Notes: generated from the letters alone by a model not told the origin. Shown: positions 1-12,165, counted from the first letter of the stretch. The stretch: DNA of 64,000 nucleotides from Linanthus parryae (GCA_023055425.1 JALGPY010000004.1:57373718-57437717), one strand, 5' to 3'. Made by a program: numbers and translations.

Positions 1-49
1 CGTGACGAGATTTCATTCTGACTTCTCTTGTTTGGAAGCATCAGATCCA

Positions 50-1330
50 ATTCCAATCTGACAGCAGCTGCAGGAACATTACGGATCCATTTGTTATGCT
101 TTATTAATAGACCTTCCATTCTAGGCCTCTTCGTAGTAGATCTCTTCCTTTACAGCTACTGTTCCAAGCAGCCAAGGATTGAGGCATTGGTTTTACACAA
201 ATGAAGGCTGTCCTTTGTCAGTATTTCTTTGAACAACAGACCCTGATTGAATGAAGAGACATCTTTGAACCTAAATCTCCTCTACTGCTTGGAAGATACT
301 GTTTATTTCAATAAAGCCACTGAACTCTGTTCTCGTGACAACCCCCACACCAAAACAAAGTTGTGAAGAGGGAAGTGTTCTTTTTACAACCTAATTTGGA
401 AATATTTTAACTGTGAGGATTTACAAGATAACTTGCTATGACTGATTTAATGAGAGTTGCTTTACCTACTTTGTTCAAAATAAGACATTTCAGCATGCCA
501 TTTATTTTATATTTTCTCAATAGTTCTATATAATTAACATTCCTCCTAATTTTAGAATCTACATAAACACCTACATATTTGCCACTGTGATATTTTCATG
601 ATACTATTCAACTGTTCACCACGATTAGGGCTAACTACTAGACTTGGTTCATTTGCAATACTGCATTGCCCTGATTGCATTGTCCTGATTACAATAATGC
701 ATTGACCTGATTGCTATGTTTGGTTTCTTGGACTAACCGGATTGGATTGGAGTATCTGGATTCTAATTACTGCTGTATTTGGTTTGATGCGGTATTTACT
801 ATGTATTGCAATCATCTCCGAATTGCAGTTGAGCGATAGGGACTGAAAATTTCTAAATGGAGTATTCCTTTGAGTCAGTCCATCCTGCTCCACTCACAGC
901 GTTTTGAAAAGGAGATAAGGGTCTCCTTGTCTGGTTGAAAATGCTTAGTGTATGATCCATCTTTTAATATAAACCAAGAGTCTAAGACATTTTATTGACT
1001 AGGGATAGCATGAGATTCATAATTGCTTTACTTATTGTTCCTAGACAAAGAGGATTCAGAATTGTCTTTCATTCCAAGGCATAACCTGTATTAAGCATGA
1101 AACACTTCTGCTGATCCCAGTTTCCCAGTTAGTCCATCCGCTTACCTCTTTTTCCTATCCAGTGGCAGAAGGAACTCAAACTGCTGTTCGCAACATCCAT
1201 TATTTCCAGTATTTGGGTGAGGATATGATTTTCCCCACCAATTTCCACCCCACCAATTTGGCCTAAGACCATATTCCACCCTGGGGTGAGATACAGGGGA
1301 AACGAATCGGCCATTCACGTCCTACTCCAT
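50..1330. repeat. Segmental duplication, copy 1 (without copia insertion)
   Basis: This block aligns by eye with 6178-7342 and, after a copia insertion, with about 12483-12530. Shared stretches include the opening segment with GCAGCTGCAGGAACATTACG, the 'ctaactactagacttggttcatttgca' region and the closing 'cctaagacc' region, with scattered substitutions and small indels. Read on the minus strand, its left end matches the region just 5' of the LRR receptor-kinase relic at 4825-6278, so the related gene copy probably lies beyond the window's left edge. Copy 1 shows the locus without the copia element. No intact gene is seen. Confidence 0.75.
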
Positions 1331-3290
1331 GGTTTTTAGGGTTATGATTGAGATCCCCTCAGTTCTGTGTATTAGTCTACTTGAAATTTGTAAGCTATAT
1401 ACCAAGGAATTTGTTTTGAACGACTTGGTTTCTGTGATTGAATTACCAGAAAAATATAAACTCTACTAGGCCTTAGATTGCGCTATAACTTTCTAAAACC
1501 ATGAAAGTCAGGAATTTAAGAAAACTGATATGATAACTGGGTTCAATAGCTTTTTGTGCCAAACTGCTCTAGTTTGAATCATCCTTGCTTGATGATCTAT
1601 TTCTTTCTTGGTTAGTGAACGAAATTAAAAGTTCCTCTATATTCTTTTGGGGAAGAATGATAATGCCCTTTATTGCCCGTTCACTTCTGACGAAAACTAC
1701 TCAGTTAGCAGGGGAGTATCTTAATGATGGCTTAAAATATCAAAGTCTTGAAGTTCCCAAAAAGTGGTCAAGGGAGAATTGGTTATAGATTGCGCTATAA
1801 CTTTCTTACTTGTATAGCAATTTTCTTCAATATCTGATTTGCTGGCAAATTGTAAGTGCACATGAAATCGTAGTGGTTCACCGGAAACATTATAGTAAGT
1901 GCACATGAAAACAGAAGTGAATGCAAAGCATGCCTTCTTACCTAAAGGAAAGCACGATGGATCTGGTGGTCTTATGGTATACCTCAGGAAATGTGGTGAC
2001 AGGTTCTTCTTAACTGTACACTCTGGTGGTTTGTTCATGCACATATGCATATCATGGTGCCCCATTATCAGTGTACCTGATTTCATGAACACCCATCTAA
2101 ATTAGATCACCACCACCACCACTGTGGACAAAAATCTGCATTAACTTATCTGTCCAGATTTCTCTGCCAACCCTGAAATGCAGTGGCTCCTTTTGCATGT
2201 TAAAATTCTCAAATTACCTTGAGTATGAAGGAACATCTAATCTATATACTATTTTGAAATGACTTTTTAGGGTTTCTTTGAGGGATTACCACGTGGACAT
2301 CGTTGGTTAATTAATGTTTAAGTTAAAACGTCAAAATTTTGAATCTTAGCGCCGAAGTTGAAATTTTAAAAATGGCGCTGAAGTTAGAATATAAAAAATT
2401 GCACTGAAGTTTAAATTCGAACAGTATGTATGCCTGCGTGGTTGTTTGTATCTGGAAGGTTGGAAAAAAAGGAAATCATAATTTGAAATGGTATGTATGC
2501 CTGAGAGATTCAAATTGATGTGTTTGGGATGACTGAAGGTATCAACCACATTTTTTTTTTTGCTTCATCGGAATATAAAAAGCTATAATCACATCAACAT
2601 ATGTCAAATGATATTTTCTTCTTCGGTGAATAAATTGCAATGGTATTGATTTGTTTGAATTGGAAACATGGCAAACAAAAGAATCAATTTGACACTCTCA
2701 ATTGATTGGTGCCAATAACGTAACGCTGAATTTAGAAAGTGATAATTGATTCTTCCCAATCTATACTACATTAACGTATAACGCATCAATTTGTTCTTCT
2801 TAGTACTCGCACCAGTAAACTTCATTCTCTACTCTCTCCTCTGCACTCGCAGTGATGGACGAAAAGCAAGAGCGGAGAGATTGTTTTAAGCAAGATTGCT
2901 TGGTGCGCAAGAGAAAAAAAATCAGGAGTAAAGGCACGCCACAATCCTGCGAGTTTTCTGAAAATCGTATGGCATAGTTTTGTCTTCCACCTGATTCCTG
3001 AAAAAAATATTATTTTATGTCTGTGTAGTACTAACGGCAGCGGGCGAAGAATACACATACGTGCAGGAGTCCTATTGAACCTGTGTCGCGCCGTCCCCGT
3101 ATAGGTAAATTTCAAACTTTATTTATATAGTTTTAATATACATGTGCAGAACTTTTACCTTGATTTCTATAATTGTAATATACATGTGTGTGTTCGATAC
3201 AGAAAGCGGGGTCTTTGTCGATCAAACAAATGTATCGGAAAATGCTACGGAGCAAGTCGTAATACCAGATGAAGAGTACAAATTCAAGGT
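1331..3290. other. Intergenic DNA, no recognised gene
   Basis: AT-rich sequence with only short ORFs that have no recognisable domain. A small CAC run sits near 2107-2121. I see no transposon termini, coding domain or RNA gene here. ORFs at 1721-2105 overlap on both strands and look like chance. Confidence 0.5.
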
Positions 3291-3295
3291 CAGTT

Positions 3296-4045
3296 TGTTA
3301 CTCTTTCTTGACATTTTCATCCCTTCAATTTGATAAATTTTAATTTAGTCAGAAAATTGAAAGTCTAAAAACTGTAAATGGTATAAATGGGGATAATGTC
3401 CAGCAGCAGAAACCGGATTAATAAGGTTTATAGTACTTTTTTCTTTGAATCAACAATTTTTCCGAACTTTCATTTTAACGTTTATAATTTCAAGTCAATT
3501 GAACCATGTACCTTTTGAGCAAGTGTGCTTGCTTTCTTATTTTCACCCCATTCGTTGCTCTTTTTTGACATTGTCATCCCTTCATGTAATTTTAATTTAG
3601 TCAGATTTTTTTTTTTTTTTGAGAATTATATCATATAACCGGGTTCAAACACAGAACCTTATGCAGGGACTTCAAACGCCCTACCTCTGAGTTAGCACCA
3701 AATTAGCTAATTTAGTCAGAAAATTGAGAGTCTGAAAACTGTAAATGGTATAAATGGGTATAATCTCCAGCAGCAGAAATCAGATTAGTAAGGTTTATAG
3801 TACTTCTTTTGCAGATCAATAAATTTTCCGAACTTTCATTTCCACGTTTTTAATTTTTAAGTCAATAGAACCATCTACTTTTTGAGCAAGTGTGCTTGCT
3901 TTCTTAATTTTAGCCCATTCGTTAATCTCTTTTTTTGACATTTTCATCCCTTCAATTTGGTAACTTCTAATTTAGTCAAAAAATTGAAAGTCTAAAAACT
4001 GTAAATGGGTATAAAGTCCCGCACCAGAAATCCGAGTAGCTATAG
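3296..4045. repeat. Imperfect tandem repeat of an AT-rich unit (about 260 bp)
   Basis: The segment beginning with a TCAGAAAATTGAAAGTC-like motif recurs near 3350, 3716 and 3976. Each occurrence is followed by 'aactgtaaatgg', and the first two continue with 'cagcagcagaaa', 'aaggtttatagtac', 'ccgaactttcatt' and 'gagcaagtgtgcttgctttctta'. The spacing is 366 bp then 260 bp; the roughly 106-bp excess in the first interval is explained by the SINE insertion at 3605-3707. Confidence 0.7.
3605..3707 (-). mobile_element. tRNA-derived SINE with target site duplication
   Basis: On the minus strand this roughly 103-bp insert has a pol III A-box-like stretch (GCTAACTCAGAGGTAGGGC), a B-box-like stretch (GTTTGAACCC) about 35 bases later, and ends in a poly(A) run seen as T's at 3606-3620. 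It is flanked by a perfect 12-bp direct repeat, TAATTTAGTCAG, at 3593-3604 and 3708-3719. It also accounts for the extra length of one unit of the surrounding tandem repeat. tRNA ancestry, A-tail and long duplication are the standard marks of a LINE-mobilised SINE. It is shorter than most plant SINEs, so it may be 5' truncated or a minimal tRNA-only type. Confidence 0.68.
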
Positions 4046-4824
4046 GCTTCCCAGCAACCTTTTTGAAATGCCTGTAGTCAATTGGTTACAAAAAAGATTT
4101 ATTTACTCAATAAAAGGAATCCATTAGAAATTATGAATACAATTTAGAAGTTGCATTAACTTGCCTTACAATTTTATCATTGAAACACATACTTAGGGGA
4201 TGAATCATGGAATACAGTGATCATAAATGTTTTTATGTTCTTCATGTCGACTGGGCTGATTAATGCATGCATTTATACGAAGCACTTAAAACAAATAAAA
4301 TGTAAGATAACGTAGATTAATCTTTCTTACGTTTCAATTTCTTCAAGTATTGATAACTTAAAGATAAATTGTGTCATTTGTGATGCATGACAACTGGTAT
4401 TGGTTTCAAACAAGCAATTTAATTTTCTTGTTATTTTTAATGTAATTTTTAGGACGTTTTATCGATTGTTTTAGTTATTAATTTTATTTGGATCTGAATT
4501 TTCACCTTAAACACTAGTGTTAATTTTTGATTCATAGTGAGTTTCTCAGAGCACTATTGTATTCTTTTTATCAACAGAAGACTGTGTTCTGTATTACTTG
4601 GATAAAATTTGTTGATGTCCTTGGATGTGCATGAGCTTCATCTCAGCCTCTCAGGTAATGATTCTGAGATGTTTCTGGTTGTGCAATATTTGATACATTT
4701 ACTGGTGGGTACATGTTCTTACTTTCACATAATTTAGGACGCCCGTGTTACTTTTAGGTACACCGCTTGGCATTGTAAGATAAACTTGCAAGAAGCCCAG
4801 AAGCATGCCTGGGCACGAAACTAG
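4046..4824. other. AT-rich intergenic DNA, nothing recognised
   Basis: No coding domain, transposon terminus or repeat structure is evident. It directly adjoins the truncated 3' end of the receptor-kinase relic on the minus strand and may contain decayed remains of that gene, but I see no readable kinase motif here. Confidence 0.4.
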
Positions 4825-5118
4825 TAATTTGGTGTACATGCCCGGTTCCTCAACTGCACGTGAAGGCTTCCGTTTTCCACATATACATATATAAGTAACC
4901 TTTCATCTGCAGTGTAGCAATACCCAAGCAGTTGAACTAGGTGTCCGTGCTTAACCTTCCCCAAAGTTTCCATCTCAGCAAAAAACCGCGGTTATTTTGT
5001 GTATCTCATCTATTAAGCCTTTTGATGGCAACAGTTTTACCTTTAGTGAAGCTCGATAAACAGTGCCAAATCCACCTTCACCAATCATGTGTCTCGCAAG
5101 AATTTTTGGTCGACGACA
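4825..5118 (-). pseudogene. LRR receptor-like kinase relic, kinase N-lobe part (EMS1/MSP1-like)
   Basis: Translating the minus strand gives the ATP-binding glycine loop (IGEGGFGTVYRAS), then the VAIKRL segment with the invariant lysine, then [10 protein letters not shown] and LVQLLGYC, and finally an ENGSLHVQL hinge segment. These are kinase subdomains I to V in order and closely resemble the EMS1/EXS and rice MSP1 receptor-kinase group. The pieces lie in different frames: one base is missing after the glycine loop, and a TGA falls after the lysine segment. Homology stops near 4825, so the activation loop and C-lobe are gone. The matching ectodomain relic lies 5' at 5470-6278. In the family this domain sits in the cytosol and transmits peptide signals; this copy cannot. 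Confidence 0.8.
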
Positions 5119-5469
5119 GGATGTCTGCAAGGTCTGTTCTCACGGGACACGGCTGAAAGGTAGCGCGGCTGATGCTCGGGGACTCTAGGGGATTTTCTCT
5201 ACTGTCAGTGGAGCTTTGCGCCGTTAATGCTCGCGAGGTGGATGCTTGCGCGCTACCTGCCACAAGATGCTCGCGTGGGTGAGTTTTCTATGTTTGCAGG
5301 TTCTCCTTTCTATGTTTGCAGGTTCTCGTTTCTATGTTTGCAGGTTCTCGTCTCTGGCCAATATGGAAGCATGGTTCAAAACAGGTGATAAATGAGACAT
5401 TGGCATGGATGCACGAGGTCCAGTCTTGCTTGCTGCAAGTTACAGGCAAACACTAACTCAAATTGTTGA
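5119..5469 (-). pseudogene. Spacer of the receptor-kinase relic with a 22-bp minisatellite
   Basis: This gap separates the kinase and LRR parts of the relic; the transmembrane segment expected between them is not recognisable, so it is deleted or decayed. It contains three tandem copies of a 22-bp unit (TTTCTATGTTTGCAGGTTCT plus two variable bases) at about 5285-5350, and GC-rich sequence with repeated 'gatgctcg' motifs at 5160-5275 unlike its AT-rich neighbours. Confidence 0.45.
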
Positions 5470-6278
5470 GACCTACTATATCACATATACTGAAGGGACT
5501 GTACCTTGAACCTGTTGTCGGAGAAATCAAGATATGTGAATGCAGACAGATTAGACAACCAAGAATGAATACTGCCACTGATAGAGTTATTGTGGTATCA
5601 AGAGAAGATAGGGTGGGGGAATTATGAAGACTTCCGGACAGGAGATTTTTTATACCATTCAAGAAAACAAGAGAGATTTTAGCTCCAGGGTCGGGAGAAA
5701 TTGATCCAGACAAAGAGTTCATGCGGATCTCTAAATAAGTCAACCTGCTGATTCTGAAAACTGAGGAAAGCAATGGACCAGTAAGCCCATTATTTGACAG
5801 GTCGAGCTTCGCTAACCTAGGCACGATCGATCCAATGTTGTCTGGAATCGTTCCACTTAGCTGGTTGTTTGACAGTAGAAGACCCTGAGGGTTTATCATT
5901 GGGAAGAGCTGGGGAAATGCAGACCCAGTCATAAAGTTGGAGGACAGATCAATCACTGTCAAATTACCTAAGGTTGATCTCAACAGGAATATCACCACTG
6001 AGTTTGTTACCCTGCAGCAGTAGTTCTGTAAGATAATACAGTCCTGGATTGATGCTGAAATCGGTACAATGAACTCATTATGCAACAGATCAAGCTCCCA
6101 AAAATTGGTTGTTTGCGAGGACAAGGTTGTCAGATCCTTGACCCATTTTTATGTTACTGCGATTTTCTTCCTCTCCCAATTCCAATCTGACAGCAGCTGC
6201 AGGAACATTACGGATCCATTTGTTATGCTTTATTAACATACCTTCCATTCTAAGCCTCTTAGTAGTAGATCTCTTCAT
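5470..6278 (-). pseudogene. LRR receptor-like kinase relic, leucine-rich repeat ectodomain part
   Basis: The minus strand encodes plant extracellular LRRs of the LxxLxLSxNxLxGxIP type, for example LTVIDLSSNFMTGS, LLLSNNQLSGTIPDNIG, LAKLDLSNNGLTGPL and LTYLEIRMNSLSGSI, best read at 5600-5980. Another LRR (LTELLLQGNKLSGDIP) lies in a different frame near 5970-6050, and the last one (YLDFSDNRFK) in a third frame near 5510-5550, so at least two frameshifts are present. The repeat order and wording resemble the membrane-proximal LRRs of MSP1/EMS1-type receptors. The 5' end near 6278 runs into the duplicated block shared with 50-1330, which suggests a tandem receptor-kinase cluster. Confidence 0.78.
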
Positions 6279-7342
6279 TTACAGATACTTGTCCGTCAGT
6301 ATTTTGTTGAACAACAGAGCCTGATTGGCAAATACTGTTTATTCCAAGATTGAGCTCTGTTCTTATGACAACCCCCAGACCAGAAGAAAGTTGCGAAGAG
6401 AGAAGTGATCTTTTTACAACCTATTTTTGTAAATAAATTAACTCTGAGGATTTACAAGATAACTTGCTAAGACTGATTTAATGAGAAGAAGACATGTTCA
6501 GCATGCACATTGATTCTGTATTTTCCCTTTCTCAATAGTTATATAATTAACATTCCTCCTAAATTTAGAATGTACATAAACACCTAGATATTTGCCACTG
6601 TGATATTTTCATGACATTAACCGGGGACTCCTTCAACTGTTTTCCACAATTAGGGATAACTACTAGACTTGGTTCATTTGCATTAATGTATTGCCCTGTT
6701 TGCATACAGTAATCATCTAATACTTTTTTTAATTTTACAGCCCACTCCTTTCATCAGGACATTAATGTAGTCCTGAATACAATGCATTGACCTGACTGCT
6801 ATGTTTTGTTTCTTGGACTAACTGGATGGGATTCTACTTACTGATGCACTTGGTTTGATGCAGTATTTACTGTGTATTACTATCATCTCCAACTTGCAGT
6901 TTGTGACACGGACTGAATTTCTAAAGGAGTAATCCTTTGAGTTAGTCCATCCTGCTCTACTCAGAGGGTTTTGAAAAGGGCTTGTGAGCATAATATGAAC
7001 AAAAAAAGGAGACAAGAGTCTCCTTGTCTGGTTGAAAACGCTTAGTGTATGATCCACCAATTAGTATTAACTAAGACATTTTAGTGACTAGAGCTAGCAT
7101 GAGAGTCATAATTGCATTACTTATTGTTTCTAGACAAAGAGGATGCAGAATTGTCTTCCATTCCAAGGCATAACCTGTATTCGCCTTCCTTCTAGACACT
7201 TCCGCTGATTCCAGTTTCCCAGTTAGTCCATCCCCTTAACCCTTTTTCCTATCCAGTGGCACAAGGAACTCGGACTGCTCTTCACAGCATCCATTATTTC
7301 CATTGTTTGGGTGAGGGGACATGGGCGGGATATCATACCCCC
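6178..7342. repeat. Segmental duplication, copy 2 (split by copia element 1)
   Basis: Diverged second copy of 50-1330. Homology runs up to the copia LTR at 7343 and resumes at 12483 with 'ataattttccaccccc', matching 'gattttccccaccaatttccacccc' near 1227 in copy 1. The first 100 bp overlap the 5' part of the receptor-kinase relic on the minus strand. No other gene is seen. Confidence 0.75.
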
Positions 7343-7654
7343 TATTAGAAATATGGGGTGCTGGTTGTCATTTCTTAATTGTCTGTTCATATAAGTAGAG
7401 GGTGCTTATTTGTATCTTTCAGTTCTTTAGTTGTTGATCCTAATTAGCAAGAGATGTATTGCACAGTCAGCATTGTAGTGTCATCTATTCCAGGTGTCAC
7501 TAGCTGATTGGTTGAGTTCATCTCTCATGAGTTAGGGTTAGTTAAATTCACTTTCCTTTTTCTGATTTGAGTTGTAATGTTCATCATCATCAATGAAATT
7601 CTCTCTGGTTTTCCCTCCAAATTGTTCTCTCTTTGATCTTTGAGTTCTCTGATA
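7343..7654 (+). repeat. Copia 1, 5' LTR
   Basis: Runs from TATTAGAAATATGG to GAGTTCTCTGATA; its termini are TA...TA rather than the usual TG...CA. A TATA-like CATATAAG lies at 7389-7396, followed by a transcribed leader. Its partner at 12166-12477 has the same length. Confidence 0.88.
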
Positions 7655-7666
7655 TGGCATCAGAGC
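7655..7666 (+). other. Copia 1 primer-binding site
   Basis: TGGCATCAGAGC directly follows the LTR. It differs at one base from the usual plant TGGTATCAGAGC, the complement of the 3' end of initiator tRNA-Met. Confidence 0.85.
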
Positions 7667-7718
7667 AAGTCATCTAGTCTCTGATCTTCGTCTTCTCTTT
7701 TGTTTTCTATCTGTTCTG

Positions 7719-8932
7719 ATGGCTTTGACGGATGAGTCTCCTGCCTCGCCGTCCAATTCCGGTGTTTCTCCAGCACCTCTCGATGGCTCTTCGCCGTATT
7801 ATCTGACAAATTCAGATCATCCAGGTATCACACTTGTTTCTCAGCCTCTTATTGGTGAAAATTTCAACACCTGGTTCCGATCTATGTCTTTGGCGTTGGA
7901 AGCCAAGAATAAACTTGATTTTGTTAATGGCTTATTACCGATTCATTCGGTTTCTGGTGCTCTCTTTGCTCTTTGGCGTCGATGTGACAGTATGGTCATC
8001 TCTTGGATTTTGAATTCTGTATCTAAGGACATAGCTGCTAGTGTAGTTTATCGATCTACTTCTGCTGAGATCTGGCAAGACCTAATTGAGCGTTTTTCTC
8101 AGAAGAACTGTCCTAGGGTTTATCAATTGCGTAAGGCTATCTCTGTTTTGCGTCAAGATGCACTTTCTGTTACTGCATATTTTACTCAATTTAGGACTCT
8201 TTGGGATGAGCTAGCCATCACAAACCCATGGCTATCTGTTCTTGTGGAGGATGTACTGCTTGTACTTGTCAAGTTTTATCTCATTTGTATGCAGAACAAC
8301 AAGAGGACCTCATTATTCAATTCCTTATGGGACTTAATGATTGCTATACAGCAATTAGAGAACAAATTCTCTTAAGTGAGCCTTTGCCTTCTATGAACAA
8401 AGTGTTTTCTCAGGTTCTGCAACAAGAAAAACAGATAGAAATAAGTGCTTCTGCATCTGTATCTCCTATGGCTATGTACACAGAGTTTGTGGATGTGAAT
8501 GTTGGTCACTCTTCTTTTGATCATACAACACACTTAGCCAATTCTGCACAAGGGAATCAGAGGCATAATGGGAGACCTAAACCTGTTTGTTATCACTGTG
8601 GAGGTACTGGTCACATTAAAGAAAGGTGTTGGAAACTTCATGGCTATCCACCAGGGTTCAAGGGAAAGTACTCTCAGTCACCTAAACCTCAGGTTCACAA
8701 TGTTAAAAACCATGGTAGTACTGTTATTGCTCCACCTCAAACAGCTGCACCTCAACTTTCCTCTTCTCAGTGTGAACAAGTCATGCATTATATTAATAAT
8801 CAACAATATGGTAAAGCAGTCTCAGATACTCATTCTTTGGCAAGTTCTGGAGATAGTACTTCTTCACATTCTGCACATCTACCACAATTTGATAGTCCTC
8901 TGCAACTCTCAGCAGCAAAACAAGTTCTCTAA
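7719..8932 (+). pseudogene. Copia 1 gag (frameshifted)
   Basis: Starts at ATG 7719 soon after the primer-binding site. Its N-terminal half contains the plant copia capsid pattern (PYYLTNSDHPG, LVSQPLIGENFNTWFRSM, AKNKLDFV, then ESL-like LRTLWDEL). Near 8228 the frame shifts; the continuing frame carries CSCGGC, the capsid C-terminal helices and the nucleocapsid zinc knuckle CYHCGGTGHIKERC (CX2CX4HX4C) followed by WKLHGYPPGF. It ends at 8932 with a TAA. In intact elements gag is fused in frame to pol; here a second shift separates it from the protease. Confidence 0.88.
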
Positions 8933-8949
8933 TTCAGCACACTCTTTTC

Positions 8950-11900
8950 ATGGCAGGTGTTATCAACTCTTACTCTTTTCATTCAGCTGTTGGTACTGAT
9001 TTTGATCTGCCAAAATCTTGGATTATAGATTCTGGTGCTACTGATCATATGTGCTGTGATCTCTCTTATTTCACTTCATATATGCCAGTTACCAATACTT
9101 TTGTGCATCTACCAAATGGCAAAAGCATTGTTGTTTCAAATAATTGTACTGTTCAACTAAATGCTGGTATACTTCTTGAGAAAGTACTCCATGTTCCCAG
9201 TTTTCATTTCAACTTGCTATCCATGTCACAGTTGACACAATCTCATGACTGTCATTTTGTATGTGGAGTTGACAGTCGTTCTATAATTAGAAACAACTCT
9301 AATTTGGTTCTGGGACATGGTGACAAATATGAAGGTCTTCACTTGTTTAAAGTGAGCAGTCCAAGAACATTATTGTTCAGTGGTAATGCTTCTAGCTCTC
9401 CTCCTATTCATGTTTGGCATAACAGATTTGGACATCCTTCTGAGCCAAAATTGAAACTACTTCTCAGATCTTTGCCTCATACCTCTACTGGATGTACTAC
9501 TCCTTGTTTTGTGTGTCCTCAAGCCAAACAGAAGAAACTGCCTTTTTCTACATTGTAATAACATTTCATCTCTCCTTTTTGAGTTAGTTCATGTTGATAC
9601 ATGGGGTCCTTATAAAAGTGCCTACTAATGGAGGACACCAATACTTCTTGACTTTAGTAGAGGATCATTCAAGGACCACTTGGGTGTTTCTTATGATTCA
9701 TAAGTCAGAAGCACTTACCATCATACCCAGTTTTTGTGAAATGGTTGAAACTCAATTTCAGAAGAAAGTCAAGCGGATAAGAAGTGATCAAGCTCCAGAA
9801 TTGAAAATGGTTGAATTTTTTGCCAGTAAAGGGATTGTACATCAAATGAGCTGCATTGAGACACCTCATCAAAATTCAATAGTAGAAAGGAAACATCAAC
9901 ATTTGCTAAATGTTGCTAGATCTTTGAGTTTGCAATCTGGGTTGCCACTTAAGTTTTGGGGTGATTGTGTGATGACTGCTGCCTACATTATTAATAGATT
10001 ACCTGCCAAGATCTTGAAGAATAAGTCTCCATTTGAAGTGTTGCATCAAAAATCACCTTGCTATGATGATTTCAAAGTGTTTGGTAGTTTGTGTTTTGTG
10101 TCTACTTTGCAACATGGTTGAACAAAATTTGACAGCAGGGCTGATAAATGTGTTTTTATTGGTTATGTGTATGGCATAAAGGGGTACAAGGTGTACAATT
10201 TAGAAACTGGCAAAATTACTATATCTAGAAATGTGGTCTTTCATGAACAAATATTTCCTTATCAAGAAAGTCAAAGTCAAAGTGCTTCTCCTCAGTTTGA
10301 AGACTTTTCTATTCTTGTCCCTACCACAAACTGTGATAGTGATGATTTGATCAGTGATTCAGCCACCCCTGATATGCCTTCCTCTCCAATTCTTGGAGAT
10401 TTGGGGACATTTTCTAATGATGAAGACACACAGCCTCTTGAAAGGTTAATTTTATTGCCTGCTACATCAAGACCTTCAAGAACAATCAGACAGCCTAAAC
10501 ACTTACAAGATTATGTGGTTAATATTCCAAAGTTGACTTCTATGGTTCAGTTTAGTGATCATTTTACACATTTTATGGAATCTATTAGCAGTATCAAAGA
10601 ACCTTCCACATACCATGAAGCTTCTCAAAATCATATTTGGGTACAAGCCATGGAAGCAGAATTGAAAGCCCTAGAAGAAAATCAGACATGGGAAATTATT
10701 TTTCTACCCCCAGGACATGCTACTGTGGGTTGTAAATGGGTATATAAGGTAAAACATAAAGCTGATGGATCTGTTGAAAGATACAAGGCTAGATTGGTGG
10801 CAAAGGGGTATACTCAAACTCATGGAATTGATTACACATAAACTTTTTCTCCTGTTGCAAAACTTCCAACATTGAAGTGTTTATTAGCTCTTGCAACTTT
10901 GAATGGCTGGAGTTTAATGCAAATGCATGTCAACAATGCCTTCTTACATGGTGATTTGTTGGAAGAAGTGTACATGGATCTTCCACAAGGTTACAAAGTG
11001 GAAAGGCACTCTTCACATGATTCTGGAACTTTAGTGTGCAGGTTAAAGAAATCACTATGTGGGCTTAAACAAGCCTCCAGACAGTGGTATAGTAAGTTTT
11101 CTCAAACTCTTCTTGATCTAGGTTTTGTGCAAAGTAAATCAGACTATACCTTGTTCACTCTCAAGAGTTTTGCTGCATTTACTGCTTTATTAGTTTATGT
11201 GGATGACATAGTTTTGACTGGGAATGATGCAAATTTTCTGCAAACCTTTAAGACATTTCTTAATGAGAAGTTCCAATTGAAAGATCTTGGATCTTTGAAG
11301 TATTTTCTTGGATTTGAAATTGCCAGAAATGATTCTGGTGTGTTCTTATGCCAAAAGAAGTTTGCTACAGATATTTTGAATGATAATGGTTATAATGCCT
11401 GTAAATCAGCATCTATTCCTATGGAGGTTAATTTGAAGCTGTCAAAGATTTCTGCCAATTATCTTTCTGATTCAGATGCTGTGACATATAGAAGTCTACT
11501 CGGCCAACTTCTTTATTTGTGCAGTTCTAGGCCAGATTTGTGTTTTGCTGTTCACAAGTTGAGCTAGTATGTTGCAAGACCTTCAATTGAACATTTAAAA
11601 GCAGCTCATCATGTTCTGAGATATATACAAGGCAGTATTGGACAAGGTTTATTCTTTCCAGTTGCAAATGAGATAGTTCTAAAAGCTTATTCAGATGCAG
11701 ATTGGGCTGGGTGTTTAGACACAAGGAGATCAACAATTGGATATCTGATCTATTTGGGAGATTGTTTAGTTTCTTGGAAGTCTAAGAAACAAACTGTTGT
11801 GTCCAGAAGCTCTGCAGAATCAGAGTATAGAGCTCTTGCAGCTACTGCTTGTGAGGTACAATGGTTCCTTTTTCTGCTTAAAGATTTATGTGTTCAGTTT

Positions 11901-12158
11901 CAAGCTCCTCCAGTGATATATTGTGACAGCAACTCAGCAATGTACATTGCTCAGAACCCAGTCTTCCATGAAAGAACTAAACATATTGAGTGTGATTGTC
12001 ATTTGGTTAGGGATCTGGTGAATGCAGGTGTTCTCAAGTTGGTTCATGTGCCTTCTTCTCACCAACTTGCAGATCTTCTTACCAAATCCTTGACTTCACC
12101 TGTTTTCCATTTTCTGAAGTCCAAGTTGGGAGTGTTAACTATCCACACTCCCACTTGA
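8950..12158 (+). pseudogene. Copia 1 pol: protease, integrase, reverse transcriptase, RNase H
   Basis: Domain order is copia-type. Protease: WIIDSGATDHMC near 9018-9053. GAG-pre-integrase: HVWHNRFGHPSEPKL near 9410. Integrase: HVDTWGP near 9590, then RSDQAPEL and an SIVERKHQ glutamate near 9885. Reverse transcriptase: GCKWVYKVK near 10730, VNNAFLHGDL near 10930, YVDDIVLTGND near 11195. RNase H: SRSSAESEYRALA near 11800 and YCDSNSA near 11920. Frameshifts occur between 8932 and 8950 and near 9600. From 9600 to 12158 one frame stays open except for stops at 10119-10121 (TGA), 10839-10841 (TAA, where the family has Glu before TFSPVAK) and 11565-11567 (TAG). Confidence 0.92.
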
Positions 12159-12165
12159 GGGGGCA

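Noticed and set aside
1721..2105. Overlapping ORFs of 123 and 68 codons on opposite strands
   Set aside because: No domain, no matching ORF elsewhere in the window, and mutual overlap; treated as chance.
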